From: Candidatus Njordarchaeota archaeon
GTDB taxonomy: Archaea; Asgardarchaeota; Njordarchaeia; Njordarchaeales; JAHKLH01
Length of the DNA: 19,651 nucleotides
Direction: 5' to 3'
NCBI GenBank assembly: GCA_029856635.1
Contig: JAHKLH010000005.1
Coordinates: 1 to 19,651, forward strand
Shown here in pieces: positions 14,751 through 19,651 of this stretch (positions are counted from its first letter, which is position 1; the number at the start of each line of letters is the position of its first letter). Both the position numbers and the translations under genes were made by a program. Under the pieces are notes generated by a model, which searched no databases, was not told where the DNA came from, and saw only the letters and a program-made list of their open reading frames with translations.

Positions 14751-15515
14751 ATGCGGAGTTTTCTAATTGTTGGACACCGAGGTGCAGCAGGACTTGCTCC
14801 AGAAAATACTTTGCCATCATTTAAGAAAGCTCTCGAATATGATGTGGATTTCATTGAACTCGATGTAAGAGCAACGAAGGATAGAGTTTTAGTTGTGATT
14901 CATGATAAGAAGCTTGATAGAACAACAAATGGTTCTGGTTTTGTTAATGAAAAAACCTTCGAAGAAATACGAAAATTAGATGCAGGTTCATGGTTTTCTA
15001 AGGAATTTGCAGGAATTAAGATCCCAACGCTCAAGGAAGTTCTTGAGTTTTTAAAGAGCAAGAGTCCCCACATAATTATTGAAATAAAGGATGCGGGAAT
15101 TGAGAAAGAAGTAATGAAGATCGTGAAAGAGACTGATGTTCTTGATAAAATCGTAATAGCATCATTTGATTTAGGCATCCTATTAAATATTCGCAAGCTT
15201 AATAGAGAAATTCCCTTGCTCGCAATCTCCAATCACCATAGTCAAGCATTCGTTAAGGCAATACTAAAGATTGGAGTTCGAATGTATGCTTTGAGGAAGG
15301 ATGCAATAACCGAAAAAATTGTCAAGTATTGTCACCTTAAAGGTATTTTAGTTAATGCATGGGTAATTAACAGTGTGAAAGATGTTATTAGAATGCTAAA
15401 AATGAACGTTGATATAATTTCAACAGACTTTCCAAACATCATATGTGAATTTAGGAGAATATTTTCTCAGAAAATTACGGATATATTGGAGAGCGCTGAA
15501 GAGATGTTTCACTAG
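14751..15515 (+). CDS. Glycerophosphodiester phosphodiesterase
   Basis: Hydrolyses glycerophosphodiesters to an alcohol and glycerol phosphate (EC 3.1.4.46 family), probably in recycling of lipid head groups. TIM-barrel GDPD motifs are intact: GHRGAAGLAPENT (8-20) with catalytic His9 and Glu18; IELDVR (35-40) with metal ligands Glu36 and Asp38; IHDKKLDRTTNGSG (50-63) with catalytic His51; and IEIK (110-113). The 254-residue length is normal for the cytoplasmic form; there is no signal peptide. In archaea the real substrate may be a glycerol-1-phosphate ether-lipid derivative, which is inference. The stop codon lies 5 nt from the stop of the convergent MFS gene. Confidence 0.92.
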   Translation: MRSFLIVGHRGAAGLAPENTLPSFKKALEYDVDFIELDVRATKDRVLVVIHDKKLDRTTNGSGFVNEKTFEEIRKLDAGSWFSKEFAGIKIPTLKEVLEFLKSKSPHIIIEIKDAGIEKEVMKIVKETDVLDKIVIASFDLGILLNIRKLNREIPLLAISNHHSQAFVKAILKIGVRMYALRKDAITEKIVKYCHLKGILVNAWVINSVKDVIRMLKMNVDIISTDFPNIICEFRRIFSQKITDILESAEEMFH

Positions 15516-15520
15516 AATGT

Positions 15521-16723
15521 TTATCGAACACCTTTCAGTTTTGTGAGTATTATTGCTGCCACAAACGGTGCAATTGAGGTCATCATTATTATAAAGTCTA
15601 GTGCTTGCAGATTAGTTCGTGCACTCATCATGTCAGCAGTTATTCCCCCAAGCAACGCACCAATAGCTCTTGCGAGTGCCATTACAGAAGCTATTTGTCC
15701 TTGAGAATAACCAAATTCTTCTTCTTTACTAATATCAGCAACGAGAGCCACCGTGCTTATTCTTATTCCAGGCCAAAGAGGTATGGCCCATAAAATCGTT
15801 AGGAGGAAGGGATCCCAGATTTTTCCAATCATGATAAAATATGCAGAGTATGCAAACAATGTAGCAATCATTACATGTTTTTTCCCATATTTATCCCCAA
15901 GGTAACCATAAATCACAGGGGCGAAAATAGAAAGAATTCCTGATAATCCGGATATGATCCCATAGACAACGAAGCTCTCTTTTACAGCTATGAATAGCTT
16001 TATTGTGAAAAGTGTAAATGCAATTCCAGTTCCAGCTCCATGAAAAAGAACTGACAGGATGATTATTCTTAGTTTTGGATTTACATGTATAAACCCTAGT
16101 GATTTTTTCTGTTTTTCTAGGGCTCTTTTTATCGCTATTTTGAATTGAGTAGATGATTTGTTGTGTTCCTTGTAGAAGTATGAGAGTAACAATCCACCTA
16201 TTAAACAAAGGATTCCAATAAATACGAATGTGAATCCATGACCAAGAGTTTCAAGGAGATAACCACCAATTACTCCACTAAAAACCCAACTTATTGATAC
16301 AATTCCATAGAAAGCTCCGATCGTTCTTCCACGTGTCTCTATGCTACTGATTTCTGAGAGAATTGCATTGAGGATAGGTGTCATCATTGACATAGCTATT
16401 GTTGATATTGCATACAATACTATGAATTCTGTCGGTGAATGTAACAGTGCGAAAATTGGTGAGAGCACTGCAATTAATATTGAACTTAACACCAAGAATA
16501 TTTTTCTTGTTCCTAATTCATCACTTAGAGCACCGAAAAGCGGAGAAAGAATTATAGAAGATAAACTATTTATGACGCTTATTAGTGCGATTTCCGTAAA
16601 ACTTGCTCCTTCTTTGAAAACAAAAACTCGAAATAGACTCCAGAAAAATGACATATTTGTATTGATTAGAATATAGCTAACTGCAAGAAATGCAATTGTT
16701 TTCCTTGGTATTCTCTGGAACAT
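15521..16723 (-). CDS. MFS transporter, 12 transmembrane segments
   Basis: Secondary transporter of 400 aa with hydrophobic segments consistent with 12 helices in two halves. The MFS motif A occurs in both halves: GALSDELGTRK (64-74) after helix 2, and GYLGDKYGKKH in the equivalent loop of the second half. A Lys-rich central loop (around KIAIKRALEKQKKS) separates the halves. No substrate-specific motif was recognised, so drug, sugar or organic-acid transport cannot be separated. ATG at 16723; a TATA box on the minus strand lies about 30 nt upstream. It sits 56 nt downstream of hypE on the same strand and may be partly co-transcribed with it. Confidence 0.88.
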   Translation of the reverse strand: MFQRIPRKTIAFLAVSYILINTNMSFFWSLFRVFVFKEGASFTEIALISVINSLSSIILSPLFGALSDELGTRKIFLVLSSILIAVLSPIFALLHSPTEFIVLYAISTIAMSMMTPILNAILSEISSIETRGRTIGAFYGIVSISWVFSGVIGGYLLETLGHGFTFVFIGILCLIGGLLLSYFYKEHNKSSTQFKIAIKRALEKQKKSLGFIHVNPKLRIIILSVLFHGAGTGIAFTLFTIKLFIAVKESFVVYGIISGLSGILSIFAPVIYGYLGDKYGKKHVMIATLFAYSAYFIMIGKIWDPFLLTILWAIPLWPGIRISTVALVADISKEEEFGYSQGQIASVMALARAIGALLGGITADMMSARTNLQALDFIIMMTSIAPFVAAIILTKLKGVR

Positions 16724-16749
16724 TTTGTATCCATTAGTAATATTATTAC

Positions 16750-16783
16750 GTATATAAGTAAGTTAGGTACATAAGTGAGTTAA
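16750..16783 (-). repeat. Tandem 17-bp repeat at the MFS promoter
   Basis: Two adjoining copies, 16750-16766 and 16767-16783, match at 14 of 17 positions (plus-strand form GTAYATAAGTRAGTTAR). The copy nearer the MFS gene contains its TATA box (ACTTATATAC on the minus strand). The second overlaps the hypE stop codon. This could be a duplicated operator or a duplicated promoter. Confidence 0.45.
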
Positions 16784-17787
16784 CATATTCTTGGTACTAT
16801 TTCTCCAGTGGGCTTTTCTAACAATCTTAACCCTCCGCTTAATGTCTTAAGAACAACATACGGTTTACCTTTTCTTACCTCTCCAATTATACTTGCATCT
16901 TTGTATCCCGCAGATCTTAAGGAATCAACTACATCTTCTGCTACATCACCGCTGACTACTAACACTACACGTCCCTCACAGGCAAGCCACAAGGGGTCTA
17001 CTCCTAACATTTCGCAGAGTGCTCTTACATTTTCTCTGATTGGAATATATTCCTCGTCCACGTCAATTCTTACACCTGATTTCTCTGCAATTTCATTTAA
17101 GGTCATTGCTAAACCGCCTCTAGTTGGGTCTTTTGCGGCGTGGATTTTTGCTATTTCCTTTGCAATTCTCATAATTCTCGTTATTGGTTCGCAGTCAGAT
17201 TTCAAGTTTTCTTTTTCTGCATCAATTCCTATTTGTAAAGCTAAGATTGTAGCGCCGTGCTCACCTATTGTTCCAGAGACTATTACCTTATCTCCTGGTT
17301 TAGCACCAGAATCAGTTATAATGTGATCTTTTACAGTTCCAATGACAGTAGTATTAATTACGATTTTATCAATTTTTCCTCGAGGCATAACCTTAAAATC
17401 TCCAGCAATCAACGCAACATTTTCTGCTTCAAAGGTAGTTACAAGCGATTTAATTATTTCTTTTAGCTCTGCCAAAGGTAATCCTTCCTCTACAATTAAA
17501 CCATCAAGAGCAGCAATAGGCTCAGCTCCCATAACTGCAACATCGTTTATCGATCCTGCTGCTGCTAATTTTCCTATATTTCCTCCAGGGAAGAATATGG
17601 GTGATACAGTATAACTGTCCGTTGAAATAACAATTCGACCATTTATTGTTAATGAGGCACCATCATCGCTCTCATCAAGGCCAATTTCATTTCCGACTTT
17701 GGTTTTTCTTACAATACTGAAGAGTTCCCTTAGTAATTCATGCATTTCTCGTCCGCCGCCACCGTGTGCAAGTAAAATCTTTGACAT
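16780..17787 (-). CDS. hypE: Hydrogenase maturation protein HypE
   Basis: HypE dehydrates the thiocarboxamide carried on its own C-terminal cysteine to a thiocyanate, the source of the CN ligands of [NiFe] hydrogenases. Family features: AHGGGGREMHELL near the N-terminus, the PurM/AIR-synthase-like ATP site (STDSYTVSPIFFPGGNIGKLAAAGSINDVAVMGA region), AAKDPTRGGLAMTLNE, and the diagnostic terminal Pro-Arg-Ile-Cys, here intact with Cys335 last. The start ATG 17787 has AGGTGG 5 nt upstream; a GTG nine bases earlier (17796) overlaps that site and is less likely. No other hyp or hydrogenase gene is in the window, so it is a detached maturation gene. Confidence 0.95.
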   Translation of the reverse strand: MSKILLAHGGGGREMHELLRELFSIVRKTKVGNEIGLDESDDGASLTINGRIVISTDSYTVSPIFFPGGNIGKLAAAGSINDVAVMGAEPIAALDGLIVEEGLPLAELKEIIKSLVTTFEAENVALIAGDFKVMPRGKIDKIVINTTVIGTVKDHIITDSGAKPGDKVIVSGTIGEHGATILALQIGIDAEKENLKSDCEPITRIMRIAKEIAKIHAAKDPTRGGLAMTLNEIAEKSGVRIDVDEEYIPIRENVRALCEMLGVDPLWLACEGRVVLVVSGDVAEDVVDSLRSAGYKDASIIGEVRKGKPYVVLKTLSGGLRLLEKPTGEIVPRIC

Positions 17788-17863
17788 GTTTTCCACCTAT
17801 TCATCACAATAGTAAAAATTGATAGTTAAGAAAATTAAGTAAGAATTCTTTTCTTTTTTGGAC

Positions 17864-17912
17864 ATGATGAGGGTCGGTGTTTCTGAAAACTGATGACAGG
17901 TTGCGGTGCTGA
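17864..17912 (+). ncRNA. C/D box guide sRNA with two 12-nt guides
   Basis: All four boxes are in order with canonical spacing: C box ATGATGA (17864-17870), 12-nt guide (17871-17882), D' box CTGA (17883-17886), 4-nt spacer AAAC, C' box TGATGA (17891-17896), 12-nt guide (17897-17908), D box CTGA (17909-17912). This is the complete archaeal layout, able to build two k-turns for L7Ae and Nop5-fibrillarin, which methylate ribose 2'-O. By the N+5 rule the targets would be the A in AAACACCGACCC (D' guide) and the first G in CACCGCAACCTG (D guide). The terminal stem is weak; transcript ends are probably a few nt beyond the boxes. The guides are richer in G and C than the flanks. Target RNA not identified. 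Confidence 0.88.
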
Positions 17913-18050
17913 TTAATAAGTATAATCTTAAATTAAAAGAGTATTCGATATCATAATAAAATAATGTAATTACTATTTTTGTTAAATTGAATCTAATTCT
18001 CTTTAATCAGAGTCTCAGAATTGGAATTAATTTTTCAGTATTATTGCAAA

Positions 18051-18060
18051 TATATATAAA
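18051..18060 (+). promoter_or_regulatory. TATA box of the AAA ATPase gene
   Basis: TATATATAAA predicts transcription start near 18080, giving a leader of about 14 nt before ATG 18094. The TTG at 18079 would sit at or before the start of the mRNA. Confidence 0.5.
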
Positions 18061-18093
18061 TATATCTTTTCAATTATATTGAAAGGGATAATT

Positions 18094-19383
18094 ATGGAGG
18101 AGTATAATCCCTGGTGGTTTAAAGAAGAACATCCAAAGTACACTGAATGGAAAGAGTATGCTATAAAGTGGATTCCTCTAATAATAAGGCATTACGATAC
18201 TGAGCCTTTTTCCTTGAATTTCATTGTTGGACCACGACAAGTCGGAAAAACAATGTCAATTATGATTTATATTCATCATGTTTTACTTAAACGTATAAAC
18301 CCTAAAGCGGTATTTTATTTTTCATGTGATGAAGTTAGCGATTATAGAGAATTAGGTGAAATTCTTGACTCATATTTAAAAGCGAAAGAAGAGTGGCATG
18401 TCAAAACAGCGTACATTTTTCTTGATGAAATCACCTTTGTTGAAGATTGGTGGAGAGCAATTAAATCTAGAATAGACTTAGGAAAATTTAGAAGAGATGT
18501 AATCTATATTTCTGGCTCTGCAAGTATTGAAATTTTAAAGCAAAAAGAAAGATTTCCTGGAAGAGTAGGGCATGGAAAAGAGATATATTACTTACCCATG
18601 GACTTTGCAGAATATGTCATGCATTTTTCAAAGTTAAAAATAGAAACTACACCAGTAAAGGAAAAAGAAAGATGGTTACAAAAACTCAAGACTTTAAGTG
18701 TAATTGAAAAAAAGTTAGGAGATATTTTCTTAAACTATATTGAAACGGGCGGTTTTCCATTAGCAATTAGGGATAAATTTGAGAAAGGAAAAATTACAAT
18801 TTCTTCCGAAAAAACATATTTAGATTGGATAAAAAATGATTGGATAAAAACAGGAAAAAATGAAAAGTATATGAAGGAAATATTGAGCTACATTTTACGT
18901 GCAAGACTAGCACCAGTAAGCTGGCTCAAAATATCAAAAGAAACATCAATAAGATCGCCCAACACTGTTGCATCATACTTAGAGACTCTTGAAAACTTAT
19001 TCATTATAAAAATCTTATATGTGATAACACCAGAAGGAAAAATTCTTTATCGCAAAAGCAAGAAAATCCATGTGATAGATCCCTTTATCTATAGAGTTTT
19101 ATCTAGATATACACGAACTCCAGTTTATGAAGAACAGATTGTAGAATCAACCGTAGTAGGACATTTAATGAGAGTTGCAGAGGTGTATTATTGGAAAAAC
19201 AAAAGCGAAGTTGATATAATAGCAAGAATAAACAATGAATTATTAGGATTTGAAGTCAAATGGGGAGTTAAGATTTGGAGAAAACCACGAGCATTCAAAG
19301 TATTTCTACTAGATAGAAGAAATATTCCAAAGTTTCTAGCAAGCATTAATTGGTTAGAATCAAGTAAAAAAGTTATTTCTTAA
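18094..19383 (+). CDS. AAA ATPase (AAA_14) with DUF4143-like C-terminal domain
   Basis: 429 aa from ATG 18094 (a TTG at 18079 is in frame but too close to the promoter). N-terminal ATPase: Walker A GPRQVGKT (46-53), Walker B YIFLDE (107-112) and the sensor-like ISGSAS (139-144). The middle (about 240-330) looks like a winged helix (LKISKETSIRSPNTVASYLETLENLFII). The C-terminal part carries E-V-D374 in SEVDII and E387-V-K389 in FEVKWG, the spacing of a PD-(D/E)xK nuclease fold, common in DUF4143 proteins. The family is abundant in archaea and its function is not established; DNA binding or cleavage coupled to ATP is a plausible inference. Its stop codon overlaps the convergent MFS gene by 11 nt. 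It shows no link to a toxin or transposase. Confidence 0.85.
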   Translation: MEEYNPWWFKEEHPKYTEWKEYAIKWIPLIIRHYDTEPFSLNFIVGPRQVGKTMSIMIYIHHVLLKRINPKAVFYFSCDEVSDYRELGEILDSYLKAKEEWHVKTAYIFLDEITFVEDWWRAIKSRIDLGKFRRDVIYISGSASIEILKQKERFPGRVGHGKEIYYLPMDFAEYVMHFSKLKIETTPVKEKERWLQKLKTLSVIEKKLGDIFLNYIETGGFPLAIRDKFEKGKITISSEKTYLDWIKNDWIKTGKNEKYMKEILSYILRARLAPVSWLKISKETSIRSPNTVASYLETLENLFIIKILYVITPEGKILYRKSKKIHVIDPFIYRVLSRYTRTPVYEEQIVESTVVGHLMRVAEVYYWKNKSEVDIIARINNELLGFEVKWGVKIWRKPRAFKVFLLDRRNIPKFLASINWLESSKKVIS

Positions 19384-19651
19384 CTGACATTAAAAGAAAG
19401 ACCAGGGAAAGAATCTGAAGCACAATACTGTACCAGACCATAAATGATGCATAAACTAGGTATCCCATGCTAATTTTATCAAGAAAATACCCAAATATTG
19501 TACCACCTATTAAAAAACCAAATCCGTACATGGCATTGAATATACCATATCCTGTTCCTCGCTTGGTTATGCCAGTTAGATCAGCTACTGCTGCACGATA
19601 AATAGATTCTTGCATTCCGAGAATAATTCCAAATACTGCCGCCGAAATTAC
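19373..19651 (-). CDS. MFS transporter, C-terminal part (truncated by window end)
   Basis: The frame stays open to the end of the window, so the 5' part of the gene lies outside; about 92 codons are present. The start of the visible part reads ILGMQESIYRAAVADLTGITKRGTGYGIFN, followed by a Gly-rich helix (YGFGFLIGGTIFGYFLDK) and a last hydrophobic segment ending LLMSVKK. This matches the C-terminal helices 10-12 of MFS proteins; the QES-RAAVADL segment is common in a group of poorly characterised prokaryotic MFS transporters. It differs from the MFS protein at 15521-16723. It is convergent with the ATPase gene and overlaps its last 11 nt. Confidence 0.8.
   Translation of the reverse strand, partial: VISAAVFGIILGMQESIYRAAVADLTGITKRGTGYGIFNAMYGFGFLIGGTIFGYFLDKISMGYLVYASFMVWYSIVLQILSLVFLLMSVKK

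Larger units (their letters stand above)
17788..18093. other. Divergent intergenic region with C/D box sRNA
   Basis: Separates hypE (minus) from the AAA ATPase (plus). It contains the guide RNA at 17864-17912, an AT-rich block after it (17913-18040) in which nothing was recognised, and the ATPase promoter. No clear TATA box was found for hypE. Confidence 0.5.

Noticed and set aside
16808..17326. 172-codon plus-strand frame opposite hypE
   Set aside because: Ser/Thr/Pro-rich translation typical of the antisense of a conserved gene; HypE on the other strand is certain.
1..19651. tRNA, rRNA, CRISPR arrays, insertion sequences or prophage genes
   Set aside because: None was seen by eye: no cloverleaf-like blocks, no regularly spaced repeats, no transposase or phage-like proteins. 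A tRNAscan/Infernal run could still find something missed.

Overview
The window looks like chromosomal DNA of an anaerobic, probably thermophilic archaeon. Base composition is strongly AT-rich (by eye, not counted), with heavy use of AGA/AGG and ATA codons. Promoters have archaeal TATA boxes with short leaders, and ribosome-binding sites of the AGGTG type precede GTG, TTG or ATG starts. There is a clear archaeal C/D box guide RNA. The gene families (ApgM-type mutase, Wtp tungstate transporter, E1/Ubl/TtuA tRNA thiolation, VapBC, HypE) fit an archaeon; the lineage cannot be fixed from this sequence alone. No tRNA, rRNA, CRISPR array or insertion sequence was seen.

Region 1 (1-7117) carries an unrecognised 200-residue protein and then the lower glycolysis/gluconeogenesis block: pyruvate kinase, a divergent ATP-type PEP carboxykinase, enolase and the archaeal cofactor-independent phosphoglycerate mutase. 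The last three are closely spaced (29-38 and 9 nt) and probably form one operon. Together they interconvert 3-phosphoglycerate, 2-phosphoglycerate, PEP, pyruvate and oxaloacetate.

Region 2 (7118-11482) is a tungstate/molybdate uptake locus: a ModE-like DNA-binding domain fused to a binding-protein-like sensor domain, then wtpA, wtpB and wtpC. A perfect 27-bp palindrome (13-bp arms, 1-bp centre) lies over the predicted transcription start of wtpA and is the best operator candidate in the window.

Region 3 (11676-13544) is a tight E1-like / ubiquitin-like sulfur carrier / TtuA operon, best explained as the tRNA 2-thiolation pathway, with possible sharing of the carrier in molybdopterin/tungstopterin synthesis. 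Region 4 (13545-15515) holds a VapBC toxin-antitoxin pair with repeated sites at its promoter, and a glycerophosphodiester phosphodiesterase.

Region 5 (15521-19651) has a minus-strand MFS transporter and hypE ([NiFe]-hydrogenase maturation). A plus-strand double-guide C/D box sRNA sits in the gap upstream of hypE. It is followed by an AAA ATPase with a DUF4143-like C-terminal domain and the 3' part of a second MFS gene that runs off the window. HypE and the tungstate transporter together suggest hydrogenase and tungsto-/molybdoenzyme metabolism; this is inference, since neither enzyme is encoded here.
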